This document shows positions 53,501 through 61,775 of a DNA stretch of 64,000 bases, piece by piece; within the stretch, counting starts at the first letter, position 1, and each line of letters starts with the position of its first letter. The notes under the pieces were generated by a model that saw only the letters and a program-made list of their open reading frames with translations, did not search any database and was not told the origin of the DNA. The stretch lies in assembly GCF_001523745.2 (NCBI RefSeq), contig NZ_CP013387.1:1798001-1862000 (forward strand), in the 5' to 3' direction. A program made the translations under genes and the position numbers. The stretch is from Burkholderia mayonis (GTDB lineage Bacteria; Pseudomonadota; Gammaproteobacteria; Burkholderiales; Burkholderiaceae).

Positions 53501-55828
53501 ACTGGCCTGAGCACGGCCAACAGCTCGCTGACCTCGCTGTCGACCTCCACGTCGTCCGGCATCAGCACCGCGCAGAGCGGCGTCAACTCGTTGTCCACGG
53601 GCCTGTCCACGACCAACAGCACCGTCGCGTCGCTGTCGACCTCGACGTCGACGAGCCTGAGCTCGGCCAACAGCTCGATCGCCTCGCTCTCGACCTCGTC
53701 GTCCACCGGCATCAGCTCGTTGTCCACTGGCCTCTCGACGACCAACAGCTCGGTCGCTTCGCTTTCGACTTCGACGTCGACGGGCCTGAGCCTGGCGAAT
53801 AGCTCGATCGCGTCGCTGTCCACATCGACCTCGACCGGCATCGGTTCGTTGTCCACTGGCCTCTCGACCACCAACAGCTCGGTCGCCTCACTTTCAACCT
53901 CGACCTCCACGGGCCTGAGTTCAGCCAACAGCTCGATCGCCTCGCTCTCGACCTCGTCGTCCACCGGCATCAGCTCGTTGTCCACTGGCCTCTCGACGAC
54001 CAACAGCTCGGTCGCTTCGCTTTCGACTTCGACGTCGACGGGCCTGAGCCTGGCGAATAGCTCGATCGCGTCGCTGTCCACATCGACCTCGACCGGCATC
54101 GGCTCGCTGTCCACCGGTCTCTCGTCCACCAACAGTTCGGTCGCCTCGCTGTCGACCTCGACGTCGACGAGCCTGAGCTCGGCCAACAGCTCGATTGCCT
54201 CGCTCTCGACGTCGACCTCGACCGGCATCGGCTCGCTGTCCACCGGCCTGTCGACGACCAACAGCAATCTCGCGTCGCTGTCCACGTCGACCTCGACCGG
54301 CATCGGCTCGCTGTCCACCGGCCTGTCGACGACCAACAGCAATCTCGCGTCGCTGTCCACGTCGACCTCGACCGGCATCGGCTCGTTGTCCACCGGCCTG
54401 TCGACGACCAACAGCAATCTCGCGTCGCTGTCCACATCGACCTCGACCGGCATCGGCTCGTTGTCGACGAGCATCAGCTCGATCACGTCGAACACGAATA
54501 ATCTCGGCAACAGTACCGCGGCGGCGCTCGGCGGCGGCGCGACGTACGATCCGGCGACCGGCACGATCTCCGCGCCCTCGTACACGACATACAACGCCGA
54601 CGGCACGACGACCAGCAACAACAACGTCGGCTCCGCGATCGACAACATCAACGCGAAGGGCACCAAGTACTTCCACGCGAACTCGACCGATCCGGACAGC
54701 CAGGCGACGGGCGCCAACAGCATCGCGATCGGCCCGAACGCGATCGCGAACATCGACGATTCGGTCGCGATCGGCAACGGCGCGACGACGGCGGCGGCCG
54801 TATCCGTCACGTCGGCGACCGTCGGCGGCCTGACGTTCGGCGGCTTCGCGGGCAGCGCCCCGGTTGGCGTGTTCAGCGTCGGCGCGCCGGGGGCGGAGCG
54901 CCAGGTCACGAACGTTGCCGCCGGCCGCATCTCCGCAGCCAGCACCGACGCCGTCAACGGCAGCCAGCTCTATGCGACCAACAGCAACGTCGCGTCGCTG
55001 TCGACCAGCCTGAACACGACGAACAGCAACGTCGCGTCGCTGTCCACGTCGACTTCGACCGCCGTCGGTTCGCTGTCCACCGGCCTGTCGACGACCAACA
55101 GCAATCTCGCGTCGCTGTCCACGTCGACCTCGACCGGCATCGGTTCGTTGTCCACCGGCCTGTCGACGACCAACACCACCGTCGCGTCGCTGTCGACGAG
55201 CGTGACCAACCTCAACACGCAGGTGTCGTCGCTGTCGACGACGCTCGTCAACAGCACGAACAACGTGATCCGCTCGTTGCCGGCGAGCACGGGCGTCGCC
55301 GCCGACATGAGCGCGCCGACCGCCGCCGCGCCGTCCGTCACGGCCGGCTCGAACTCGGTCGCAATCGGCGCGAACTCGAACGACGGCGGCCGCTCGAACG
55401 TCGTCTCGGTCGGCAGTTCGACGCAGCAGCGGCAGATCACGAACGTCGCCGCCGGCACGGAAGGCACCGACGCGGTCAACGTCAACCAGTTGAATGCGCT
55501 GTCCACTTCTATGTCACAATCGCTGACGGGTCAGCAATCCCAGATCAACACTCTGGGCACGCAGCTGAACCAGACTCAGCAAGCGCTGCAGCAGACCGAC
55601 ACGATGGCCCGTCAGGGCATCGCGGCCGCCACCGCGCTGACGATGCTGCCGCAGGTCGAACCCGGCAAGACGATCAACGTCGCCGTCGGCGTCGCCCGCT
55701 TCGCAGGTCAGTCGGGGATGGCGTTCGGCGCGAGCGCGCATGTGACAACCAACGGCATTCTCAAGCTGGGCATCGGCGTGTCGGGGCAGAACAAGACCTT
55801 CGGTGCAGGATATGGATATAGCTGGTGA
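50504..55828 (+). CDS. Trimeric autotransporter adhesin (YadA-like, type Vc secretion)
   Basis: 1774 aa. Extended signal peptide MNRSYRSIWNEALGAWVAAS ... (ESPR, cleavage near residue 55 after AQA). Head 1 (about 65-310) has YadA-type repeats such as GSTAIAIGANATASGN. A neck follows (SVGSSTALRRITNVADGSA, about 318-350). Stalk 1 consists of 25-residue repeats (SLSTSTSTGIGSLSTGLSTT ...). A second module (about 680-836) has GGGATYNPATGTISAPSY, the HANS motif (KYFHANSTGPDS), a short head and a neck. Stalk 2 follows, a near-copy of the module at about 1340-1495, stalk 3, then the last neck (ITNVAAGTEGTDAVNVNQL). The C-terminal anchor (about 1700-1774, four beta strands, ending FGAGYGYSW) inserts as a trimer in the outer membrane. 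The stalks are extremely Ser/Thr rich. The stop overlaps the GTG of the next gene. It should mediate adhesion to host cells, matrix or other bacteria. Confidence 0.96.
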   Translation: MNRSYRSIWNEALGAWVAASEISSARGKPNKSAVAKAVVAAALLTGGSIDVAQAQYAVGGSSTFSCTGAVCATGTQSIAIGGGAGSTTTASGSTAIAIGANATASGNYSQAFGQASTASGSSAIGIGSGSKALNTGATAVGNDATASGTSAIAIGGGNSSGTGGSAALGNNSIAIGRFANTTAAATGGIAMGTSSTVSTINGIAIGNGALATNTTSNPALAIGNLASATNTNASALGNGALASGSAASALGTQAVATGSNSVAAGAGATAAGTGSVAIGNNSSAAYANSVAIGAGSVTGTAAPTGTGYLTGSAAPLSEVSVGSSTALRRITNVADGSAPQDAVTVSQLSTGMSTTASSIASLSTSASTGVNSLSTGLSTTNSTVASLSTSTSTGLSSANSSIASLSTSSSTGISSLSTGLSTTNSNLASLSTSTSTGIGSLSTGLSTTNSNLASLSTSTSTGIGSLSTGLSTTNSNVASLSSGLSTTNSSLTSLSTSTSSGISTAQSGVNSLSTGLSTTNSTVASLSTSTSTGLSSANSSIASLSTSSSTGISSLSTGLSTTNSSVASLSTSTSTGLSLANSSIASLSTSTSTGIGSLSTGLSTTNSNLASLSTSTSTGIGSLSTGLSTTNSNVASLSSGLSTTNSSLTSLSTSTSSGIGSLSTSLSTVTTTTNNLGSSTAAALGGGATYNPATGTISAPSYTTYNANGTTTTNNSVGAAIDNINANGIKYFHANSTGPDSIATGTDAVAIGMGATAATANSVALGANSVTAAANPTSSATVGSTTLAAFAGSAPVGVVSVGASGAERQITNVAAGQVTATSTDAINGSQLYSVASKLDSASSSIASLSTSSSTGISSLSTGLSTTDSNLASLSTSSSTGIGSLSTGLSTTNSNVASLSSGLSTTNSSLISLSTSTSSGISTAQSGVNSLSTGLSTTNSTVASLSTSTSTSLSSANSSIASLSTSTSTGIGSLSTGLSTTDSNLASLSTSSSTGIGSLSTGLSTANSSLTSLSTSTSSGISTAQSGVNSLSTGLSTTNSTVASLSTSTSTSLSSANSSIASLSTSSSTGISSLSTGLSTTNSSVASLSTSTSTGLSLANSSIASLSTSTSTGIGSLSTGLSTTNSSVASLSTSTSTGLSSANSSIASLSTSSSTGISSLSTGLSTTNSSVASLSTSTSTGLSLANSSIASLSTSTSTGIGSLSTGLSSTNSSVASLSTSTSTSLSSANSSIASLSTSTSTGIGSLSTGLSTTNSNLASLSTSTSTGIGSLSTGLSTTNSNLASLSTSTSTGIGSLSTGLSTTNSNLASLSTSTSTGIGSLSTSISSITSNTNNLGNSTAAALGGGATYDPATGTISAPSYTTYNADGTTTSNNNVGSAIDNINAKGTKYFHANSTDPDSQATGANSIAIGPNAIANIDDSVAIGNGATTAAAVSVTSATVGGLTFGGFAGSAPVGVFSVGAPGAERQVTNVAAGRISAASTDAVNGSQLYATNSNVASLSTSLNTTNSNVASLSTSTSTAVGSLSTGLSTTNSNLASLSTSTSTGIGSLSTGLSTTNTTVASLSTSVTNLNTQVSSLSTTLVNSTNNVIRSLPASTGVAADMSAPTAAAPSVTAGSNSVAIGANSNDGGRSNVVSVGSSTQQRQITNVAAGTEGTDAVNVNQLNALSTSMSQSLTGQQSQINTLGTQLNQTQQALQQTDTMARQGIAAATALTMLPQVEPGKTINVAVGVARFAGQSGMAFGASAHVTTNGILKLGIGVSGQNKTFGAGYGYSW
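51590..54480 (+). repeat. 75-bp tandem repeats coding the Ser/Thr-rich adhesin stalks
   Basis: Units code for the 25-residue pattern SLSTSTSTGIGSLSTGLSTT + NSNLA, with variants (LSSANSSIA, LSLANSSIA, ISTAQSGVN). Four nearly identical units lie at about 54150-54450. Larger blocks are also duplicated, for example around 51600-52490 and 53280-54130. The array is interrupted by the second head module at about 52545-53010. Prone to recombination and to assembly collapse. Confidence 0.92.
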
Positions 55829-56979
55829 TCGATTCCGTCCGATCTTCGTCAACCGGGCCGCATGACGCGCCCGGCAAACGCCTCGCCGTCGGCATCTCGC
55901 TCTTCGCCCGCGACGGCCAGGCGATCTGGGAAAACGGCATTCATCAGAACATTGCGTTCCTGGCGATGATGCTCAAGCAGTCGGACCGGGTCGGCCCGGT
56001 CTACTTCCTGAACGGCGGCGACGCGAAAGCGTTGCCCGCCGGCCTCGATCTCGCCGGCCTCGACGTGCCGCTCGTGCAGCCGCGCGACGTGTCGCACGCG
56101 CTCGACGTCGTGATCGAGATGGGCGCGCAGCTGCCCGTCGACTGGCTCAAGTACATGAAGGCGCTCGGCAAGAAGCTCGTCGCCTGCTTCGTCGGCCACA
56201 CGTACAGCGGGCTCTGCGAGACGCCGATGTTCAATCGGCCGTCGGGCCACATCTTCAACGGCGGGCCGTTCGACGAAGTATGGATCTTGCCGAAATCCGA
56301 GAAGATCGACGCGCCGCTCTTGCGCACGCTCACGCGTGCGCCGGTGCACGTCGTCCCGCACATCTGGTCGCCGTACTTCATCGAGCGCCGCGCGCGCCAG
56401 CTCGACGCCGAGGGACTGCGCTTCGGCTACGAGCCGGGCCGCGCGAAGTGGCGGCTGTCGATCCTCGAGCCGAACATCTCGGTCGTGAAGACCTGCCACT
56501 ACCCGATGCTCGCCGCCGACGAATTCCACCGCGCGCAGCCCGATGCGGTCGAGCATCTGTTCGTCGTCAACTCGCTGCACATGAAGGAACATCCGACATT
56601 CGTCCATTTCGCGAACAGTCTCGATCTCGTCCGCCAGCACAAGGCGACCTTCGAGCCGCGCATCGATCTGCCGTCGTTCCTCGCGCAGCACGGCGACGCG
56701 GTGATCTCGCACCAGTGGGAAAACGCGCAGAACTATCTGTACTACGACGTGCTGTACGGCGGCTATCCGCTCGTGCACAATTCGCCGCTCCTCGGCGACG
56801 CAGGCTACCGCTACCCGGAATTCGATTCCGCGGCGGGCGGCCGCGCGCTGCTGCACGCATGGCGGCATCACGATACGCATCTCGACGACTACCGCCGTAA
56901 AGCCGATGCGCTCCTGCACGGCGTGTCGATCGACAACCGCGACAACCTCGACGCGTACGTCGCGCGTCTGGCCGCCTGA
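55825..56979 (+). CDS. DUF2827-type protein 1, glycosyltransferase-like, translationally coupled to the adhesin
   Basis: 384 aa, GTG start overlapping the adhesin TGA by 4 bases (GTGA). No signal peptide, so cytoplasmic. Rossmann-like start LAVGISLFARDGQAIWENGI (about residues 20-40). A C-terminal half similar to GT-B glycosyltransferases: RLSILEPNISVVKTCHYPML, SHQWENAQNYLYYDVLYGGY and PLVHNSPLLGDAGYRYPEFD. The two other family members lie next door. I recognise the set as DUF2827-like from memory; the enzyme activity is an inference from the GT-B-like pattern and the Ser/Thr-rich neighbour. Confidence 0.75.
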   Translation: MIDSVRSSSTGPHDAPGKRLAVGISLFARDGQAIWENGIHQNIAFLAMMLKQSDRVGPVYFLNGGDAKALPAGLDLAGLDVPLVQPRDVSHALDVVIEMGAQLPVDWLKYMKALGKKLVACFVGHTYSGLCETPMFNRPSGHIFNGGPFDEVWILPKSEKIDAPLLRTLTRAPVHVVPHIWSPYFIERRARQLDAEGLRFGYEPGRAKWRLSILEPNISVVKTCHYPMLAADEFHRAQPDAVEHLFVVNSLHMKEHPTFVHFANSLDLVRQHKATFEPRIDLPSFLAQHGDAVISHQWENAQNYLYYDVLYGGYPLVHNSPLLGDAGYRYPEFDSAAGGRALLHAWRHHDTHLDDYRRKADALLHGVSIDNRDNLDAYVARLAA

Positions 56980-57001
56980 GCCTTTTCCCCGGAGAGAATG
57001 C

Positions 57002-58150
57002 ATGTCCGAAACCACCGCCCGTGACGTGCCGAACGGCGGCAGGCGTCTCGTCGTCGGCGTGTCGCTGTTCGTACGCGGCGCCGGCCAGTCGCTGTGGGAG
57101 AACGGCATCTTCCAGAACTGCCTGCTGCTCGTGCTGCTGCTGCGCCAGTCGCCGCTCGTCGCCGAAGCGGTGATGATCAACGGCGGCGCGAACGACGCCG
57201 ATCCGCAGTTGATGCTCGGCGAATGGAACGTGCCGCTCCTCTCGATGGACGACGCGATGACGCGCTGCGACGTGGTGATCGAGATGAGCGCGCAGTTCAA
57301 CGCCGGCTGGATCGCCGCGTATCAGCAGCGCGGCGGCAAGGTCGTGACGATGCGCGTCGGCAACGACTACGTGATCGACATCGAGCGCGCGATCTTCGAC
57401 AAGCCGTCCGGCTTCCAATTTTCGGGCGCGCGCTACGACGGCGTCTGGACGATTCCCGAATTCGAGCACTCGTGCGGACACTACCTCGAATCGGGGCTGC
57501 GCAGCCCGGTGACGATCGTGCCGCACATCTGGCATCCGCTGTTGTTCGACAAGGCGCGCGCGACGCTCGGCCCGGGTCTCGAATTCGGCTACAAGCCGGG
57601 CAAGCCGCGCTGGCGCGTCGCGATGTTCGAGCCGAACATCTGCATGGTGAAGACGAGCATCGTGCCGATGCTCGTCGCCGAAGAGGCGTATCGCGCCGAG
57701 CCGGGCTTCGTCGAATTCGTGCGCGTGTGCAACACGATGCACATGAAGGAGCACACGACGTTCGTCCACTTCGCGCGCAGCCTCGACATCGTCAACCACG
57801 GGCTGACGACGTTCGAAGGGCGTTTCGCGGTCTACGAATTCATGGCGGCGCACGGCGACGTGGTCGTGTCGCATACGTGGGAGAACGCGCAGAACTATCT
57901 GTACTACGAGTTGCTGTACGGCGACTATCCGCTCGTCCACAACTCGCCGTACGTCGGCAAGGCCGGCTATTTCTATTCGGCTTTCGATTGCCAGGAAGGC
58001 GGCCGGCAGTTGCTGAAGGCGTTCCGCGAGCACGACGCGAACCTCGATGCGTATCGCGAGCAGTCGCGGCAGCTTCTGGATTCGGTCAGCATCTATAACC
58101 CGGATAACGTCGCCGCGTATACGGACGCGATCGCCGCGCTGTATCGGTAA
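57002..58150 (+). CDS. DUF2827-type protein 2, glycosyltransferase-like
   Basis: 382 aa, paralogue of the preceding protein over its whole length (VVGVSLFVRGAGQSLWENGI; MFEPNICMVKTSIVPMLVAE; SHTWENAQNYLYYELLYGDY; PLVHNSPYVGKAGYFYSAFD). GGAGAG 5 bases before the ATG fixes the start. It begins 22 bp after the first copy stops, so it is in the same transcript as the adhesin. The two copies differ in the substrate-proximal middle part, suggesting different donors or acceptors (inference). Confidence 0.8.
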   Translation: MSETTARDVPNGGRRLVVGVSLFVRGAGQSLWENGIFQNCLLLVLLLRQSPLVAEAVMINGGANDADPQLMLGEWNVPLLSMDDAMTRCDVVIEMSAQFNAGWIAAYQQRGGKVVTMRVGNDYVIDIERAIFDKPSGFQFSGARYDGVWTIPEFEHSCGHYLESGLRSPVTIVPHIWHPLLFDKARATLGPGLEFGYKPGKPRWRVAMFEPNICMVKTSIVPMLVAEEAYRAEPGFVEFVRVCNTMHMKEHTTFVHFARSLDIVNHGLTTFEGRFAVYEFMAAHGDVVVSHTWENAQNYLYYELLYGDYPLVHNSPYVGKAGYFYSAFDCQEGGRQLLKAFREHDANLDAYREQSRQLLDSVSIYNPDNVAAYTDAIAALYR

Positions 58151-58361
58151 GCCGGCAGCGCGCCTCAAGTTTCCGCTCGTCTCCCCGAACGTCGCTTGAA
58201 CAAGCGCGTAGCGTCAATGCGTGGTCGGGCAACAATAGGCCGCGCCGAAAAAAGATCCGGCGTGAACCACCGTGATCGATGCGCCCGACGCGAAGACCAA
58301 GGCGAAGGCGAAGACGCCGCGATCCCGGCCGCGCCCGCACCTGCCGCCGCTCGCGCGACGT

Positions 58362-59507
58362 TCAGCGCCCGCAGTCATTGACGAGATTCGCGAGCAGCGT
58401 GTCGTATTCGGCGACGAGCGCCGGGTTCTTCGACGTATAGCGGCGCAACAGGCTGCGCTGCCGCGCCGCGTAGCCCTCCCAGTCGTCGTCGTGCTCGCGC
58501 AGCACGCGCATCAGCGTTTCCGTTCCCGCCTGCACGTCGTTGTCCGGATAGTAGTAGCCGATGTCCGGCACGAGGTGTGCGTTGTGGACGAGCGGGTAGC
58601 CCTGCCAGCAGACGTCGAAGTAGAAATAGTTGAGCGGGTTCTCCCACTGGTGCGACACGACGACGTCCGTGTATTCGGCGAGGAACGCCGGCGTGTCGAA
58701 GCGGCCGACGAAGCTCGCCTTGCTCGCGCGGACGACCTCCAGATAGTTCATCAGCATCACGAATTCCGGACTGTCGTGCGCGAGACGCTCGGCGTTCGTC
58801 ACGTGCGTGAACGCGATCGCGTCCGGATCGCGCCGATACGCTTCGTCGATGATCAGCATCGGATACACGCAGAACTTGACGACGTCGTGGTTCGGCTCCA
58901 TCACGGTGAGCCGCTTCGCCCGCTTGCCGCTCGGCCGATACTCGCCGTGCTCGTGCATCAGCCGTGTACGCTCGGTCAGGAACATCGGGTCCCAGACGAA
59001 CGGCACGACGCGTCCCGGGCAGCGACGCAACGACTGCATGAACGGCAGCGACGACGGCGCGATCTGCGGAATCGCCCAGATCTCGTCGTAGCCGCGATTG
59101 ATGAAAAGCGTATCCCACATCCGGCGGCCGAACAGGATCGACTGCGTCACGTGGATGTACTCGAAGCCGCAGCAGTAGCTGACGAGCTTCACGCCGCGCG
59201 CCTTCAGGTATGCAGTCTGCTCGCCGTCGATCTGGCCGCCGAGCTCGATCAGCACGTCGAGCGAATCCTTCATCTCGGTGAACGAGCGCGTATCGAAGAT
59301 CCGGCAGTCCCACGGCAGCGCATCGGTGATCGGCACGTCGGTCGTATTGACGATCGTCACGCGGTAGCCGCGCGACGATTTCATCAGCAGCTTCGCGAGA
59401 AACAGCGCGTTCTGCTTGATGCCGTTGATCCAAAGGCTCTCGTTCGGCTCGCGCAGGCCGATCGTGATACCGATGCGCAAGCCGTTCAAATCGACAGGGG
59501 AGGTCAT
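58362..59507 (-). CDS. DUF2827-type protein 3, glycosyltransferase-like, opposite strand
   Basis: 381 aa, more diverged third paralogue: RIGITIGLREPNESLWINGI at the N terminus, RLTVMEPNHDVVKFCVYPML, SHQWENPLNYFYFDVCWQGY and PLVHNAHLVPDIGYYYPDND. The same conserved Glu-Pro-Asn, His-Gln/Thr-Trp-Glu-Asn and Pro-Leu-Val-His-Asn positions are kept. The start ATG at 59507 is preceded by no clear ribosome site; an upstream in-frame extension to 59582 is possible. Convergent with copy 2, with a 211-bp gap; separately transcribed. Confidence 0.78.
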   Translation of the reverse strand: MTSPVDLNGLRIGITIGLREPNESLWINGIKQNALFLAKLLMKSSRGYRVTIVNTTDVPITDALPWDCRIFDTRSFTEMKDSLDVLIELGGQIDGEQTAYLKARGVKLVSYCCGFEYIHVTQSILFGRRMWDTLFINRGYDEIWAIPQIAPSSLPFMQSLRRCPGRVVPFVWDPMFLTERTRLMHEHGEYRPSGKRAKRLTVMEPNHDVVKFCVYPMLIIDEAYRRDPDAIAFTHVTNAERLAHDSPEFVMLMNYLEVVRASKASFVGRFDTPAFLAEYTDVVVSHQWENPLNYFYFDVCWQGYPLVHNAHLVPDIGYYYPDNDVQAGTETLMRVLREHDDDWEGYAARQRSLLRRYTSKNPALVAEYDTLLANLVNDCGR

Positions 59508-59647
59508 CACATGCTGGAGGGAAGGGAAGTTCGCAGTGTAGCGCACCGCCCGTTGCGTATTCCGCGCTACCGCCCGCACCACTATACGAGTCTAGCGGAC
59601 ATCATATGACCGGACTGTCAGATATCGTCAACGTACGCACCGCCGCG

Positions 59648-61654
59648 TCAACCTTGCCCCATGACGAGTAGCTGCGCGCCGTCCGCAACCTGGTCGCCCA
59701 CCGCGTACAGCACCTCGCTGACGACGCCTGCGGCCGGCGCGCCGATCGTGTGCTCCATCTTCATCGCCTCCATCACGATGAGCGGATCGCCCTGCTCGAC
59801 CTTCTGCCCCGGCTCGACGAGCACCGCGATCACCTTGCCCGGCATCGGCGCGGTGAGCCGGCCTTCTCCTTCCGTCGAATCGGCCGCGTGCGCGAGCAGG
59901 TTGCGCCATTCGAACGCGCGTGCGACGCCCTGGCAGAACACGTGGAACGTGTCGCCGTCGACATGAACGCGCCCGCTCGCCCGCACGCCGCCCAGCGTCA
60001 CGTCGAAATCGAGCGGGCCCGCGCCGCGCGTCCACGCGAATGGCTTCGCGACGCCGCCGACCTCGAGCGACTCGATCCCGCCCTTGTCCACGTAGTGCGA
60101 TTCGAGTGTCGCATCGTCATCGAGCGTGCGCCATTCGATCGTCCGGCGGTAGCCGGCGTTCAGCCGCCAGTTCGGCAGCGCGCCCCACGGCGACGCCGCG
60201 CCGCCCGCCCCTGCCCCCGCCCGTTCGCGCTCGCGTGCGAAAAGCGCCGCGCACGCGAAACCGAGCGCCGCCGCGGGCGCCGGCTGCGGCGCAAATAGCG
60301 CATCGCGGTGGCGCTCGATCAGGCCGGTGTCGAGATCCGCGTCGGCGAACGGCCGGCTGGCGACGATCCGCTGCAGGAACGCCGCATTCGTATGCAGGCC
60401 GACGACCTCGCATTCGCGCAGCGCGCGAGAGAGCGTCGCGAGCGCCTGCGCGCGCGTGTCGCCATGGACGATCAGCTTCGCGATCATCGGATCGTAGAAC
60501 GGCGTGATCGCATCGCCTTCGCGCACGCCGCTGTCGATCCGCACGGCCGCGCCGACGGCGAACTCGACGCCCGCCGGCAATCGCAGATGTTTCAGACGCC
60601 CGGTAGACGGCAGGAAGCCGCGCGCCGGATTCTCCGCGTACAGGCGCGCCTCGATCGCGTGCCCGCGAACCCGCAAGTCCGGCTGCCCGAGCGGCAGCGG
60701 CTCGCCCGCCGCGACGCGCAGTTGCCATTCGACGAGATCGAGCCCCGTGACCATCTCCGTCACCGGATGTTCGACCTGCAACCGCGTGTTCATCTCCATG
60801 AAGTAGAACGTGTCGCCCGTCATGATGAATTCGACGGTGCCCGCGCCGACGTAGCGGACCGCGCGCGCGGCCGCGACGGCCGCCTCGCCCATCGCCTGCC
60901 GGACCTCGTCCGCGAGCCCCGGCGCGGGCGCTTCCTCCAGCACCTTCTGGTGGCGGCGCTGCACCGAGCAGTCGCGGTCGAACAGGAAAACCGCGTTGCC
61001 GTGCCGGTCGCCGAATACCTGCACTTCGACGTGGCGCGGGCGCTGCAGGTATTTCTCGATCAGCACGCGGTCGTTGCCGAAGCTCGCGGCGGCCTCGCGC
61101 TGGCACGAAGCGAGCGCCGCCGCGAAATCGGCCGCGCGCTCGACGACCCGCATCCCCTTGCCGCCGCCGCCCGCGCTCGCTTTCAGCAGCACCGGATAGC
61201 CAATGCGATCGGCTTCGCGCTGCAGCAGCGCGAGATCCTGGTCGTCGCCGTGATAACCGGGCACGAGCGGCACCGCGGCCGCATGCATCAGCGCCTTCGC
61301 GGCGGCCTTCGAGCCCATCGCGGCGATCGCCTCGACGGGCGGCCCGACGAACACGATACCCGCCTCCTCGCACGCGCGTGCGAAATCCTCGTTCTCCGAC
61401 AGGAAGCCGTAGCCCGGATGGATCGCTTGCGCGCCCGTCGCGCGCGCGGCGTCGATGATGCGCTCGATCCGCAGATAACTGTCGGCGGCCGCCGCGCCGC
61501 CGATGTGCACGGCCTCGTCGCACGCGGCGACGTGCTTCGCATGCGCGTCGGCGTCCGAATAGACCGCGACGCTCGCGATGCCGAGGCGTTTGCAGGTCGC
61601 GGCGACCCGGCAGGCGATTTCGCCGCGATTGGCGATCAGGATCTTGTCGAACAT
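59648..61654 (-). CDS. liuD: Methylcrotonyl-CoA carboxylase, biotin-containing alpha subunit
   Basis: 668 aa. ATP-dependent biotin carboxylase plus biotin carrier. Start MFDKILIANRGEIACRVAAT. ATP-grasp motif KASAGGGGKGMRVV, EKYLQRPRHVEVQVFGD, and FMEMNTRLQVEHPVTE (catalytic Glu/Asn/Arg region). The C-terminal biotinyl domain has VMEAMKMEHT with biotin on Lys632. It pairs with the beta subunit encoded at 62581 on to carboxylate 3-methylcrotonyl-CoA in leucine breakdown. Last gene of the visible liu operon; about 120 bp after liuC. The intervening DNA has short GCCGTGAC-type repeats. Confidence 0.94.
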   Translation of the reverse strand: MFDKILIANRGEIACRVAATCKRLGIASVAVYSDADAHAKHVAACDEAVHIGGAAAADSYLRIERIIDAARATGAQAIHPGYGFLSENEDFARACEEAGIVFVGPPVEAIAAMGSKAAAKALMHAAAVPLVPGYHGDDQDLALLQREADRIGYPVLLKASAGGGGKGMRVVERAADFAAALASCQREAAASFGNDRVLIEKYLQRPRHVEVQVFGDRHGNAVFLFDRDCSVQRRHQKVLEEAPAPGLADEVRQAMGEAAVAAARAVRYVGAGTVEFIMTGDTFYFMEMNTRLQVEHPVTEMVTGLDLVEWQLRVAAGEPLPLGQPDLRVRGHAIEARLYAENPARGFLPSTGRLKHLRLPAGVEFAVGAAVRIDSGVREGDAITPFYDPMIAKLIVHGDTRAQALATLSRALRECEVVGLHTNAAFLQRIVASRPFADADLDTGLIERHRDALFAPQPAPAAALGFACAALFARERERAGAGAGGAASPWGALPNWRLNAGYRRTIEWRTLDDDATLESHYVDKGGIESLEVGGVAKPFAWTRGAGPLDFDVTLGGVRASGRVHVDGDTFHVFCQGVARAFEWRNLLAHAADSTEGEGRLTAPMPGKVIAVLVEPGQKVEQGDPLIVMEAMKMEHTIGAPAAGVVSEVLYAVGDQVADGAQLLVMGQG

Positions 61655-61775
61655 GGTGGGTCGGGAAACGGGGATGTCGGTAACGAATTCGGTCAGTGCA
61701 CGAGCCGCGCAGCGGCGCCCGGCACGGCCGCCGTGACGCCGTGACGCCGCGACGCGCCCGGCGGCTCATGCCGCG

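Noticed and set aside
51424..54957. Long antisense open frames through the adhesin repeats (422 and 653 codons)
   Set aside because: They mirror the repeat codons of the adhesin, have no start signals and encode only low-complexity Val/Asp/Glu patterns.
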